This document shows, in pieces, positions 52,853-64,000 of a DNA stretch of 64,000 bases. Made by a program: the position numbers and the translations under genes. A model generated the notes under the pieces. It was not told where the DNA came from, did no database searches, and saw only the letters and a list, made by a program, of their open reading frames with translations. How positions within the stretch are numbered: the stretch's first letter is position 1; the number at the start of each line of letters is the position of its first letter. The DNA is taken from NCBI RefSeq assembly GCF_030463535.1, contig NC_132892.1:33870109-33934108 (forward strand). Reading direction: 5' to 3'. The DNA comes from Salminus brasiliensis. Its lineage: Eukaryota > Chordata > Actinopteri > Characiformes > Bryconidae.

Positions 52853-55800
52853 TTAAGGTTTGTCTCCTGTATGCTTCTTGAAATGTTTGGTGAGGTGTCC
52901 CGACTGAATGAAGGTCTTGTCACACAAAGAACACCGGTACGGCCTCTCCTCCGTATGGGTCCTCTCGTGGTTTCTGAGACTCGACAAGTACAAGAATCGC
53001 CTTTCGCAGACGAAGCACTGGTAAGGCTTTTCACCAGTGTGAATTCTCTGGTGATTCTGATACACATCTAAGCGTGTGAACGTCTTGGCGCACTGAGAGC
53101 ACTGGTAAGGCTTCTCTCCGGTATGAGTTCTGCAGTGGTTCTGATAGATGTGCAGCCGGTTGAAACTCTTCCCACACTGAGAGCAAAGGTAAGGCTTCTC
53201 TCCGGTATGAGTTCTCTGATGGAGCTGAAGGACGTCCGTCCGCGTGAAGGTCTTGCCGCACTCAGCGCACTGGTAGGGCTTTTCTCCAGTATGAGTTCTC
53301 TCGTGGGCCTTGAAAGATCTGGACTGGGTGAAGGATTTGTCACAGTGAGAGCACTGGTACAGCCTCTTACCAGTGTGTATTCTCATGTGACTGTGAAAGG
53401 CTGTGGACTTGGAGAACGTATTTCCACACTCAGGACAGGAGTAAGACCTCAGTCCGCTGTGTTGTTTGTCCCATCGGCAGGAGGCCAAGACACAATCCCT
53501 GTACCTGCCGTCTGCATGAATAGCTTTTCCTGGAATCTGTTGAACGGAAGGTGGTCTGCTCCCATTAGCCAAGGACGACTGACCGGCGTCTCCTGAAACA
53601 TCAAGAAATGACACGCAAATGACAACATGGGGCCAGTTTTAAGCTTTTCCTGGACAGTAGAGACAGTTACTCCAACAAAAGCAGGATCAACTCTTTTAAT
53701 AGCCTTGATTCTGAAGAAACTATGATTGCGCAGGTGTCCCAATACTTTTGTCTATATAATAATAGGGCTGGGCGATATGATAAAAATATAAAATCTCTAT
53801 GTTACCACAGACTAAATACATCAGTAAGATTCTTATAAACTACTATTCAGATCCTCTCCTGTACTGAATACAGTGATTTATACTCAACATCTGCTGCTTT
53901 TCATCTAATGAACCCTTCAGTCTAATTACACTGTTAGTGATGAAACCTGCAGCTGATCAGTGTTTATTAAGCACTGACAGTCTCCTCCATATGCTTAGAA
54001 AAGCTTGTTGCTATCATGTTAACAAAATTTATCATGATACGATAAAATATCATCATATCGCCCAGCTCTACTATATAGAGGACCTTCATTAAACATGAGC
54101 ATGGGGCCAGTTTTAAGCTTTTTCTGGACAGTAGAGACAGTTACTCCAACAAAAGGGGTTCAGGATCAACTCTTTTTAATACCCTTGATTTCAGAAGAAA
54201 CAATGATTGCGCAGGTGTCCCAATATTTTCGTCTGTATAGTAGGGCTGGGTGATATGGTAAAAATCCAAAATCATGATATTTAGACATTTTGTTACAAAT
54301 CAAAATACATCAGTACCGGCAGAATCTTAAAAACGACTATTCAGACCAAATTTATTCAAGATATGATAAAAATATTGTCATATCGCCCAGCTCTACTATA
54401 CAGTGAACCTTCATCAAACATGAGCATGTGGCCAGTTTATGGAGTAAATATAGATAAATCTGATCAATAGATGTCTCATTATCTGCAGAGAACATACTTC
54501 CACACAGAATAGTAGACACCAGAACAAGGCTGAGATGGAGTTTACAGGGCGTTCGATTGGGGAAGAGGAGCTTCAGGCATGGTCCTCCTTCCAAAGACTT
54601 GACATGTGAACCCTTCTTTTCCTTCTCCAAACTCAAGCTAATCTTGGTTGCATCCTTCCAGAGAATGCTGTTCCTGTTCCACTCATGATTGTAGTCGTCT
54701 GACAGTGATCCGGTGATCTGCCTCCCTCAGTGTTATGGACATGACTGGATGTTGTGAAGGGGTATTCCTTCTCCAAGGAAGGACTACTCGTACAGTTGTC
54801 TACCATGGCTTCTTGGTGTTGACATGCTCTGGAGTCAATTCCACTTGTAGGTGGTCTAGGGAGCTCTTACTACGTGATCCAACAAAGAGGTGTTGGTGCA
54901 AGTAAAGTAGGCTATCAACCTTTCAGAGAAGAGATGCACCAGCGAGCTCAGCAACACCAACAGGCCTGGAAAGCCATGGCAGACAACTAAAGTAGATGAT
55001 CAAAGCCCTTTTTCTTTGATCCTTTCAGATTAAAACAGCTTTAATGCACTTCACTTACTTGTAGTTAAGTTCCCGTGGCCTCTCACCAACTCCAGCCTTG
55101 GATTCCAATCCACCTGCTGGACTGACCACGTCTGTACCGGGGTCTGCTTGCCACTGCCGCTGTAAAGAGGCCAAGGAACGTCCGCAGAGTGTGCTTCGGT
55201 CTTACAGAGACAAGGCAGGCAGGGGTCCTCCTGCTGACCCATGAGCTGTTCCTCACGGTCAGATTCACAGTTCATTCTCTGCAGATCTGGCTCTGTTTTA
55301 ACGGCTACCAAACCAGGCACCTGGAGAGGGTGGCGGGCCTCGTCTTCGTCATCCCGCACTGGCAGTGCGTTTGGCACGTCCTCATACCCATGTTGGACGT
55401 GCTGGTCTCCGGCACTTTGTAGAGGTGGACTCAGTTCCTCTGGTTCTATTTTAATGACGAACAGACTGTCCACACCCTCTGGATCCATGTGTTTCTGGTG
55501 CTGTACTTGTGCAGGTGGTCTAGGAGGAGGATACGCTGGCAGTGAAGGACAGGTTTCCTGTTATAGAAATAAACAGAAATCATCAAATTTCTATAATATT
55601 AAATATTCACTATTACCAGCTCTACCACTGGACTATATGTTTAAATGTTTGTGGACGCCACTTCTAATGAAACCATTCAGCTTCTTTGAATGGCACCCAC
55701 AGCTTGTCTAGGCCTTGTAGAGAAGTACTGCCAATGGAATAGACTCTCTGGAGCAGATGCAACATGAGCCGGTTGGCACCATGACTAATGGCAAGCGTAG

Positions 55801-57199
55801 GCCCTAGAGGGGTATAAAGTAACCACCCAACCAGTTAAACATAAGAGTGGATTGGTCATGTTTTGAGCTTGGGTTGTAGCCAATGGTCACTAATGACCCT
55901 GAACACACCTCAAAATCCACAATGAACTCATTCTGGACTCAAGAGGAGCAAACTGAAGGTTTTGCCATGACCCTCCGCTAAATATCATTCAAGATAGACC
56001 TCAAAACAAGAACTGAAATGACCTTAGCTTTTCACAGCTTCTCCAGAGCGACTTACAAAAGTCCTTTGCTATTTACCCAAGAAAAACAAGTTTGAATAGA
56101 CTAGAATTTCAAAGATATCTCTAATCTTGGAGTCTACTAAACACAAGTCAATATGGAGACCATAATACTCTTCTCTTCGCCTGAGTAATCTCAGAAGAGG
56201 AGGAGAGTCTTCAGTCTGGGTTTGAGGACAGTGAGTGTTGGACTCTTCTGTTCGGACACCCAGGGGAAGTTCGTTCCCCCACTTTGGTGCAGGACAGAAA
56301 AAAGTCTGGACGCTCGTCTTCCGTGGATCTTAAAGGATGGCGGGTCGAGCCGAGCCGTACTTGAAGCTGGAAGGGCTCCTGGTGCAGATCGGCTTTTGAC
56401 CTCCGCCATCAAGTAAGATTTACACCAGGTTGCCCAACATTTTGCTCCCTCCAAACCTCCCATTATGATCTAACTGGTTTGGTATGTTTCTGATGGTAGA
56501 AGCTGTACTTCGACTCATCAGCTGTGGTGAGAGAGATCTACCTGCTACCATGATGAGATTTAGGACCGTTGGAGTCTTCTTTACTTGTCTTGAGGTCCTG
56601 CTCTTGGGCTGAACTGGTCGTCTGATCTGGTCATGCTGGTCAGCTGTCCCACTTGTAAATGATTTAGTGGACAGTGGAACAGGGGTTGATCTCTAACTGT
56701 TCTGAGATCTTCTAAAACCCCTTCCATCAACAGACTCCTCTGCATCTCCACCCTTCTTTCTGAAGGCCTCAGAGAGCTCTCTGGATCTGGATCTGACCTT
56801 GATGGTGATCTTCTTCAGCCCTCACTTCAACCATCAATAAAGATCAGACCAGACTAAACGTCTGAGGTTTAATTAAGACTCCAGACTCCTCCAGAATAAT
56901 CCTCTCCAACTATGTTCTGATCATCTGCAGCTGATGAGTCTAATTCTACACATTTGAAGGAGTAATAAATGTGACGGGGGCAGGGGCTGAAGTTTCTCCT
57001 GACAGGAAAATTACTATAATTTCTGTTAATTCCATTTTATAAATGATGATTAAAGGCGTTTCTTCAGTCGTGTGAGTTTAGATCACATGAAGATTAAATG
57101 TCCAGATGTTCAAATACTGAGGTTCTAAGGTTCTAAAGGGATTTCCCAATTGTTTCACATGACAACATCTGTCTGATTCCCAAATAAAATCTCCACCCC

Positions 57200-57270
<71 letters not shown>

Positions 57271-57381
57271 TCATGCAAGAATACAAACCTCATCCTCCTC
57301 AACCTTCACCTTTTCTTCCATGGCATCTTCAGTATCTACTGGGTCCGGCCTCCTGCTGCCCTGTTGACACCACACTGCCAT
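52853..57381 (-). CDS. C2H2 zinc-finger protein 3 (seven fingers)
   Basis: Minus-strand relative of genes 1 and 2, with 443 residues. Exons in gene order: 57381-57289 (93 nt, MAVWCQQG ... [10 protein letters not shown]), 55557-55059 and 53592-52853. The splice phases (0, then 1) are the same as in genes 1 and 2. Unlike those genes, the first exon encodes 31 residues, not just the Met. Exon 2 has [10 protein letters not shown] and [13 protein letters not shown]-type psi-K-x-E sites. Exon 3 begins with a spacer ([13 protein letters not shown]) and then seven C2H2 fingers from [16 protein letters not shown] to [14 protein letters not shown], with TGEKP/TEERP linkers. The protein ends right after the last linker (HTGDKP), so the tail found in genes 1 and 2 is missing. 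It is clearly older than the gene 1/2 duplication. Confidence 0.88.
53620..54425. repeat. Tandem duplication containing MITE family 1 and 2 pieces, in gene 3 intron 2
   Basis: The phrase ATGGGGCCAGTTTTAAGCTT occurs at about 53630 and 54105 and in altered form near 54425. Each of the first two copies is followed by a family 1 fragment (CTGGACAGTAGAGACAGTTA to CCCAATACTTTTGTC) and then a family 2 element (53763-54074 and 54238-54403, ends GGGCTGGGCGATATG and ATATCGCCCAGCTCTA). A composite block was thus duplicated; the second family 2 copy has an internal deletion. Confidence 0.75.
55630..55815 (+). mobile_element. MITE family 1 fragment in gene 3 intron 1
   Basis: Starts ATATGTTTAAATGTTTGTGG and breaks off after AGAGGGGTATAAAG. 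It has only the left part of the element. Confidence 0.7.
56165..56460. repeat. Probable interspersed repeat in gene 3 intron 1
   Basis: GC-richer segment containing GACACCCAGGGGAAGTTCGT and GGCGGGTCGAGCCGAGCC, which I associate with a dispersed fish repeat. Short frames occur on both strands without domains. Class not determined. Confidence 0.45.
57206..57268. repeat. (TA)n microsatellite next to the gene 3 first exon
   Basis: About 31 TA dinucleotides, 20 bases from the splice donor of the first coding exon of zinc-finger gene 3 (donor at 57288). Length variation here could affect splicing. Confidence 0.9.
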
Positions 57382-57709
57382 GCTGCTGAGATCAGTCAGT
57401 CAGCACTCTGATACTGGAGCTCCAGTTGAGCTGCTCCACTGACACAGTTACACCTAGTCAGCCAGGTGAGGTCAGGTTTGTGGTGGAAAGGGTTTCCTAG
57501 TTCTCCCACTGCTCCCTTCCATCCTGCAGACGCCATGGAAGCTCGGCTGCTTCTTCTGTATATTTACATCAGACTGGACCAGTCTGTGTGTTACTGCCAT
57601 CTACAGTGCAGTCAGTTGATATTAGCAGGTATGACAGTAGAGGGCGCCATAAGCGTTAAAATAAACGCACCACACTCATTCACATATTTAAGGGGTAAAA
57701 ACTGGGGTT

Positions 57710-57775
57710 TGTTATTATTATTATTATTATTGTTGTTGTTGTTGTTGTTTATTAGTAGTATTACTACTATTGATG

Positions 57776-57817
<42 letters not shown>

Positions 57818-57934
57818 GATGTAATGGTGTTATAATAATAATGCACTATATGTCCAAAAGTTTGTGGACCCCCCTTCTAATGACTGCATCCAGCTACTTT
57901 AAGTGGCCCCATTGCTGACACAGATGTGTAAATG

Positions 57935-57978
<44 letters not shown>

Positions 57979-58081
57979 AAATAAATAAATAAGCAGGCGC
58001 AATAAATAAGCAGGCGTCCCAATTCTTTTGTCCACATAGTGTATGCATGTGTTGTTATTTCTAACAGAAAGTAAGCTCATC

Positions 58082-58123
<42 letters not shown>

Positions 58124-58125
58124 TT
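57710..58125. mobile_element. MITE family 1 copy with flanking microsatellites
   Basis: The element (57842-58042) keeps both ends: CACTATATGTCCAAAAGTTT and CCAATTCTTTTGTCCACATAGTG, the latter nearly the inverted complement of the family's opposite end. A (CA)n tract is at 57938-57976 inside it, (ATT)n/(GTT)n at 57712-57750, (ATA)n at 57776-57815 and (TA)n at 58085-58120. Confidence 0.8.
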
Positions 58126-59880
58126 ATTTATATATTTTTTTGCATTACCCATTAACACACCAGTCTTGTCGCTGGTTAATGATCAATCAAGCCCTTGCTT
58201 ATCTGAAACAGGTGTGTCAGAGCAGTGCAGGTGGGGCCTCCAGAAGTGGCGTTGGGAAACACTAGGTGAGGAACACTCAACACTCAAGCAGAAGCATTAT
58301 ACAAAATATAAAATCTCATCAGATCTTATAAGGTCTGATCATTTTAGATCGGGTCATAATATCCAGTATTTCTCTATTTGAGACTATCTAGTCTGATCTC
58401 ATAGTGATTAGTTTGATCTTCTATATATTTCCACTAGATGTAAGTAAGACATTGCTTGTCTAAATTGTCTGAACATGCTGTTCACGTCTTTACCTGCTCC
58501 CCCATTCCCCACAACAAAATGAATGAGATGAAATATCATTTGAACATGCACTGTGGTGCAGCCTTAAGATCTTAAGATCTCTCCAGTCTTCATGCCGGTG
58601 GTGTTACTCCAGTTTGTCTTCCATAAACTTTCTTTAATTAGTGTTACTTTGGTGTACTTAGTGTGTATATATATATATATATATTGAATCTTGAATCTTG
58701 AAAAAAAAAACAGCAGATCCCACTATTGTGCTGCTCAGAGGCCTTCCCTGCTTTTCCCCTCTTAAACCTGGGGGAACCAACGTTTTGACAATCACATATG
58801 CAAAAGTTCTGCTACCCCTGTTCAAAAGACGTGTAAAGAAATGAACAGATTCCTTTGGAGGGACTTTTTTTATCTTACACATTTAAACATAATTTCTGTT
58901 TATTTACTGAATTGATCAGGTTGGAAAATTACTATTTATTTAATTAATATTATTTTAATAGATTGAAAATGTGGCATGTGTAAAATTAATGCCACAAATT
59001 ATATTAAGCGAATAAACAGTAATTGAAATATGTCTTAGTCTAGAAAGACACTTTACACTGTATTCAAATACACATATTAATCATCATGGGGTGCCCAAAC
59101 ATTTGCATATAGCGCATTATAGCGCTATATGAAACTGAAACTGATTTTATGGCATGTAGCAGAAATGACATGCTCCTCAAAAATGACCAACATGTTCAAC
59201 ATACCGTGTGCCACACATACGTTAGGCCTTAGGTCGCCTTACCCTGGTACCCTTTCGTTTTCGTGTGCAGTCACAGTTTATGATCGCAATAGATATTTTA
59301 ATAAGCCCTGAGGGAAATGTCCAGACACTGCATATTACAGGAATGCCTCCATCTGAGCGAGCGCCTAGGATTTCCTGGAAAGCCTGAGACCACTGGCACA
59401 CTGCTGTAATCTGTAACATGTGCAGTAGTTGATAATATGTATTTAAATATTGCTAAATTAAGTCAGATTATGTTGAACATATTGTCTCCTGTGTGTTTAT
59501 TGCTTATATATTATGCTATATTAAGATTATATTATATATATGATATCATACACAAGGCCATGTATATTTGCTGTAAACTGATAACGGTGACCTTTGGTTC
59601 ACAGCAGTAAGGAAGATATCAAGCAGACCTAAAACAGAGCTGGAACACAAAGGGAAATACACATTCGGCAGTGATACTGGGTAAATATGATATTTTAATA
59701 AAAGTAAAATATCATAAAATGCTGACCTGTATGACGTTGTGTAAATATAATAATGCACCACCTTCACGCTGTAGAGGCTGTTGAGGTGCGATCAGAGAAA
59801 TCTGCAGCTAAATTAGCAAAAGCTATAGAAGTTGTTTACTCGTGTTGCTGTGATAGGCTGAATACCTTCCCTCCGTGACC
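58126..59880. other. Spacer upstream of NLR C
   Basis: No gene is recognised. A small element-like piece with a GGCGTTGGGAAACACTAG end is at about 58160-58265 (compare 2480-2497), and a short (TA)n tract is at 58664-58684. The NLR C promoter should lie at the right end; no TATA box is evident. Confidence 0.4.
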
Positions 59881-59884
59881 GACA

Positions 59885-62800
59885 ATGGAGTTTGTGTTTG
59901 AACTGCTGGCTGCTCTGCTGATCGTTCTGTCCACCTGGTTCCTAAGTATGACCTTTCAAACCCGGCTCATTGCAGGTAATATTGTTTATGAGCTACTTTG
60001 CTACAGCATGCCAGTTTTATCAACCTATTACTGCATATTTTAACAGTGAGTTCTTACTATTTTGAGGACACCCTATGACAATCTTTGTCTTTTTTTATAT
60101 ATTTAAACATCTGGATGTTATAAGAGATGGAGGAAATATGTGAGGAAAACCTTTGCACACCCTATGCTCTGATAGTTGGTATGTCTCCCCTTGGATGAAA
60201 TAATTTACCAGGCTCTGACATCAACTGGGAGAGAGTGTTTCCCACTCCTCCATGCAGAAATCTTTCAGCTGTGGGACGTTTCAGCTTTAGCTTTTAGACA
60301 GATGGCCTCCCATATCCCTCAAGCTCCCTCTGAGACAGTAAAGAAGTCCTAGGTGATTCTATATGTTGGAGAGATCTCCAGGCCCTACTGCAGGAAAGCA
60401 GCTTCAAACCATAACATGTCCACCTCCATGCTAAACAGCAGAGTTCTTGTGCTCGAATGCTGTGTCTGGTTTACCCCATATGTGTCTCTGTGTCCAAATA
60501 ATTCAGCTTTCGATTAATCTGGCCAAAGCACATTCTTCCAGATGTCCTGGTCTTGTTCTAGGTCTTCTCTTGCTTTGAGGTTCGAATGTCCAGATGTTTA
60601 AATACACTAAAAATACTAAGTATTAATAAAATTAACTTCTGCTGCCTTTTGGATGCTACCACAGCCCAGACTCCATCCATCCAGTCCACCATCGTAGCCC
60701 AGACTCCATCCATCCAATCCACCGCCACAGATGAGACTCCCTGGGTTCAGTCCTCCACCACAGCCCAGACTCCATCCATCCAGTCCACCGCCACAGCCCA
60801 GACACCATCCATCCAGTCCACCGCCACAGCCCAGACTCCATCCATCCAGTCCACCGCCACAGCCCAGACTCCATCCATCCAGTCCACCGCCACAGCCCAG
60901 ACTCCATCCATCCAGTCCTCCGCCACAGCCCAGACTCCATCCATCCAGTCCTCCGCCACAGCCCAGACTCCATCCATCCAGTCCACCGCCACAGCCCAGA
61001 CTCCATCCATCCAGTTCACCGCCACAGCCCAGGCTCCATCCATCCAGTTCACCGCCACAGCCCAGGCTCCATCCATCCAGTCCTCCACTATAGCCCAGAC
61101 CCCATCCATCCAGTCCACCGCCACAGCCCAGACCCCATCCATCCAGTCCACCGCCACAGCCCAGACCCCATCCATCCATTCCACCGCCACAGCCCAGACC
61201 CCATCCATCCAGTCCACCGCCACAGCCCAGACCCCATCCATCCATTCCACCGCCACAGCCCAGACTCCATCCATCCAGTCCTCCGCCACAGCCCAGACTC
61301 CATCCATCCAGTCCACCGCCACAGCCCAGACTCCATCCATCCAGTTCACCGCCACAGCCCAGGCTCCATCCATCCAGTCCTCCATCGTAGCCCAGACTCC
61401 ATCCATCCAATCAACCGCCACAGATGAGACTCCCTGGATTCAGTCCTCCACCACAGCCCAGACTCCATCCATCCAGTCCACCGCCACAGCCCAGACCCCA
61501 TCCATCCAGTCCACCGTTACAGCCCAGACTCCATCCATCCAATCAACCGCCACAGATGAGACTCCCTGGATTCAGTCCTCCACCACAGCCCAGACTCCAT
61601 CCATCCAGTCAACCATTACAGCTCAGACTGGAGGAAGCATCAATGCTCCTGCACTGCACCACAATGTCATACATGGCCCTGTCAGTATTGAAATTTGCTC
61701 AAAACACAAAGATGATTGTAAGTATGACTTTATCATTAAATGTTTTCTGTTAATAATAAACAATTTATTAACATGATAAAGATCTATTATTACCAGAAGA
61801 AATAAATATATCATTATTATTTTTTTTTTTAAAGATTATCCAGATGGAAGAAAACATTCTAATGGTAATGACAACGTTTTCACTCTATAAATGCTAATCC
61901 ACTATTACCTGGATAACAATGATAACCTTAACCTCACCCTTAAATTAACCCTAAATCCTAATCCTAAACTTGACCAAAATCTCAGGGTTAAGATTAGGTT
62001 TAGGGATTATATTCATCTTACAGTTCAGTTGCATTTAATTGAATATTAACTGAATGAGGTGAGGATCTACGAGGCATCCTAGTAAGGTGATACCACTATT
62101 TTCACAATCTCCTGAGTGGTGCAACTGTCTAACTGCCTCATGCTAACCCTTACCCTTCCAGCTTGGTGGCAATGTGTGACGAGGCAGAGACTTAGCAAGT
62201 AAAATTAGCTTGGAGAAAATTGGGGGAAAAAAATATGTTAATGCTGCAAAACTGTTATTAGTAATTATCACTGACACACCAAAAAGCACTTCCCGCACAT
62301 TCTTCACCACATAGCAACCATAATGTCTGGATTTTGCTTTTCCACATATTTCCAAACAGCCACAAGTCCTCAATGGATTTCCACTTAACGAACTGTGCGA
62401 CCTCTTACATGGTCTTGTTTTGCCGAGCCTCCTTTAGGTGATCACACAGGATAAACCCATCGAAAATACTTGCTAAACATCGATGTAGGACATACAGTAT
62501 ATGCCTGCCAGCTGTTCTTACTGACTGCTGCTCTGTTTTCTCAGTTTCAGATACGGCCGATTTGCGCCACATCTGTGTGAAGCTCAAGTCTTCTTTCATA
62601 GAGAAATTTGGCATGATCGACAGCACAGCAATAGAAGGAAAGCAGACACCCCTTGAGGACGTTTATACAGAGCTTTACATCACTGAAGGTGAGAGCGATT
62701 TGGTCAACAATGAACATGAAATATGGCAAATCGAGAGAGCGTCTCGAGTACAGGCATCACACGACGCTTCAATCGCCTGCGATGATATCCTCACACCCTC

Positions 62801-64000
62801 AGAAAGGAGCAAGAAATGTAGGATCGTCCTGACCAAAGGGATCGCTGGTATTGGAAAATCGGTTTCTGTGCAGAGGTTCGTCCTCAACTGGGCGCAGTGT
62901 AAAGCCAAAAAGGATGTGGATCTCGTGTTGTACATGCCCTTCAGAGAGCTTAATTTGTACAAGGGTCAGTGGAGTCTTCAAAAGCTTCTTTGGAACTTCC
63001 ATCCTGAGCTAGAGGACGTAAAAGCTTCTCCCAACGTGATTTTTAGCAGCAGAATTGTGCTGATATTGGACGGCTTGGATGAGAGCAGACTGCCTTTGGC
63101 TTTTGAAAGCAACCAGCTGTTGTCAGATGTGACAAAACAGACATCCCTTGATGTTCTGATAACAAACATTCTAAAGGGGAACCTACTGAGTTCAGCTCAG
63201 GTCTGGGTGACTTCGCGACCAGAGGCTTCGCTGAAAATCTCCAGATACACTGACCGTGTAACGGAAATAAGAGGCTTCACCGATCAGCAGAAACTTGAGT
63301 ACTTCAGAAAGCAGATTAAGGACGAGACTCTGGCCAATGCAATCATCTCCCACGTTAAGATGTCTCGGAGCCTCCACATTATGTGTCACATACCAGTGTT
63401 CTGTTTGATCCTGGTATCTGTGCTCCAGTCCGTGCCAGCTGAAGATACCGAAATACCGAAAACGTTGACCGAAATGTACATACACTTCTTGATCATTCAA
63501 ACACGCTTGGACAGCAGTAAACATGGAGAAAACCTCCTAATGAATCCTGTAGTGATTTTAGAGTTCAATAAAACCTTAATTCTCAAGCTTGCCAAGCTGG
63601 CTTTTGAGGAACTGATGAAAGGCAACTTGATCTTCTCTGAGAAAGAGCTGAGAGATTTCAACAGTGATCTTAGCAAAGTCTTGATGAGCACGGGACTGTG
63701 TACTGCCATCTTCAAGAGGAGGCGTGGCATCTACAGAGAGAAGTTCTACAGCTTTATTCACATGAGCTTTCAAGAATTTCTCGCAGCTCTTCATGTATTT
63801 CTAGCTTGTGTAAAGAAGGACAGAAGAACACTGGAGATATTTTTAGGAAGTGGCACGGAGCGGGAGAACATGTCCCTGCAGGATCTGCTAAAGAAAACCG
63901 TGGATAAAGCACTCCTCAACGCTCATGGTTCTCTAGATCTTTTCCTCCGTTTCCTCCTTGGCATCTCTCTGGAAGCCAATCAGGACCTCCTGCAGGCCTT
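59885..64000 (+). CDS. NLR C: membrane-anchored FISNA-NACHT receptor with an 11-residue repeat stalk, 3' end outside window
   Basis: Exons seen: 59885-59975 (MEFVFELLAALLIVL, membrane segment), 60665-61717 (29 repeats, then the GGSINAP motif), 61835-61864 (30 nt) and 62545 to the window edge (FISNA-NACHT, open without a stop to 64000). All junctions are phase 1, as in NLR A and B. FISNA shows LYITEG and VNNEHEIWQIE. Walker A is GIAGIGKS near residue 489, Walker B IVLILDGLDES; the sensor is VTSRPEA, and the helical block has HMSFQEFLAAL. If the exon has the 1807-nt length of its relatives it would end near 64351; LRR and B30.2 exons, if present, lie beyond. The first exon is homologous to the transmembrane exon of NLR B. 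The N-terminal repeat stalk is the odd part: about 320 residues rich in Thr, Ser, Pro and Gln, lacking in A and B. Confidence 0.83.
60085..60590. mobile_element. DNA transposon remnant in NLR C intron 1
   Basis: The segment contains phrases typical of worn Tc1-type fish elements (GAAATCTTTCAGCTGTGGGA, CTTCAAACCATAACATGTCC). ACATCTGGATGTTATAA at about 60107 and AATGTCCAGATGTTTAAATA at about 60586 form imperfect inverted ends. No open transposase frame. Confidence 0.5.
60664..61620 (+). repeat. Coding 33-bp minisatellite, 29 units
   Basis: From 60664 to 61620 there are exactly 957 bases, or 29 units of 33 bp, encoding A-Q-T-P-S-I-Q-S-T-A-T. Variants: SS for ST, QFT, IHS, QAPS, and a divergent DETPW unit that occurs three times (units 3, 24 and 28), in a conserved order with neighbouring units. 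The unit has no stop in several frames, so long shadow frames appear on both strands (60616-61421). The frame used by the gene runs on into the GGSINAP motif. Copy number is likely to vary between individuals. Confidence 0.93.
61621..61717 (+). other. NLR C copy of the conserved N-terminal NAP motif
   Basis: Directly after the last repeat the frame reads TGGSINAPAL then HGPVSIEIC. This aligns with NLR B (TGSTVNAPAF, HGPSVFNI) and NLR A (SGGTVNAPSL, SAPVIFNF). Confidence 0.8.
62105..62200 (+). mobile_element. SINE-like fragment before the NLR C NACHT exon
   Basis: CTCCTGAGTGGTGCAACTGT resembles the tRNA-like head of the SINE at 29600-29765 in opposite orientation, and TTAGCTTGGAGAAAATTGGG follows about 85 bases later. 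Strongly diverged. Confidence 0.4.

Noticed and set aside
57466-57918. Plus-strand frame of 150 codons containing poly-Leu and poly-Asn
   Set aside because: Runs through (ATT)n/(GTT)n and (ATA)n microsatellites; low-complexity artefact.
60616-61421. Long minus-strand and alternative plus-strand frames across the NLR C minisatellite (GGLDGWSLGC and PPPQPRLHPSS repeats)
   Set aside because: Shadow frames of a 33-bp repeat lacking stops. Only the TAQTPSIQSTA frame continues into the GGSINAP motif and matches the splice phases.

Overview
The window is animal nuclear DNA from a bony fish. Genes are split by GT-AG introns, and the window carries fish-type NLR receptors (FISNA-NACHT-LRR-B30.2), CD300/pIgR-like immunoglobulin receptors, C2H2 zinc-finger genes, Tc1-like transposons, SINE-like tails, MITEs and long AT-rich microsatellites. 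The NLR architecture and the repeat families point to a teleost, most likely an otophysan (a characin, catfish or carp relative). That placement is inference; no species marker was tested. All exon models were built by hand from open frames, splice sites and intron phase. In every complete gene the exon lengths sum to a multiple of three.

Layout. 1.9-5.5 kb, plus strand: a two-Ig CD300/CMRF35-like receptor with a signal peptide, one transmembrane segment and a tyrosine-motif tail. 7.1-13.7 kb, plus: NLR A, complete, 985 codons, two LRR exons and a B30.2 domain. 15.6-24.8 kb, plus: NLR B, complete, 1162 codons, four LRR exons and B30.2, with a Tc1-like element in an LRR intron. 37.6-26.0 kb, minus: a second CD300-like receptor, best read as one gene with four Ig exons (623 codons) whose first intron holds a 4.4-kb array of 59/60-bp repeats. 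39.2-39.8 kb, minus: a frameshifted zinc-finger relic. 41.7-43.8 and 47.0-50.6 kb, plus: two tandem zinc-finger paralogues with eight fingers each. 57.4-52.9 kb, minus: a third relative with seven fingers, tail-to-tail with the second. 59.9 kb to the edge, plus: NLR C, cut off by the window end inside its NACHT exon.

How the genes fit together. This is an innate-immunity cluster: cytosolic sensors (NLRs), leukocyte surface receptors with ITIM-like tails, and fast-evolving zinc-finger genes. NLR and zinc-finger genes also co-cluster on the long arm of zebrafish chromosome 4.

The most unusual feature is the N-terminal part of the NLRs. All three carry a short conserved motif built around G-[GST]-[ST]-[VI]-N-A-P in a separate phase-1 exon before FISNA. 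NLR B and C also begin with a small exon encoding a related hydrophobic, membrane-spanning segment, and NLR C has 29 copies of an 11-residue Thr/Ser/Pro/Gln repeat between that segment and the motif. This suggests membrane-anchored NLRs with a short oligomerisation-type motif. The four-Ig receptor is also odd: its first and third Ig domains have both lost the canonical disulfide cysteines, while the second and fourth keep them.
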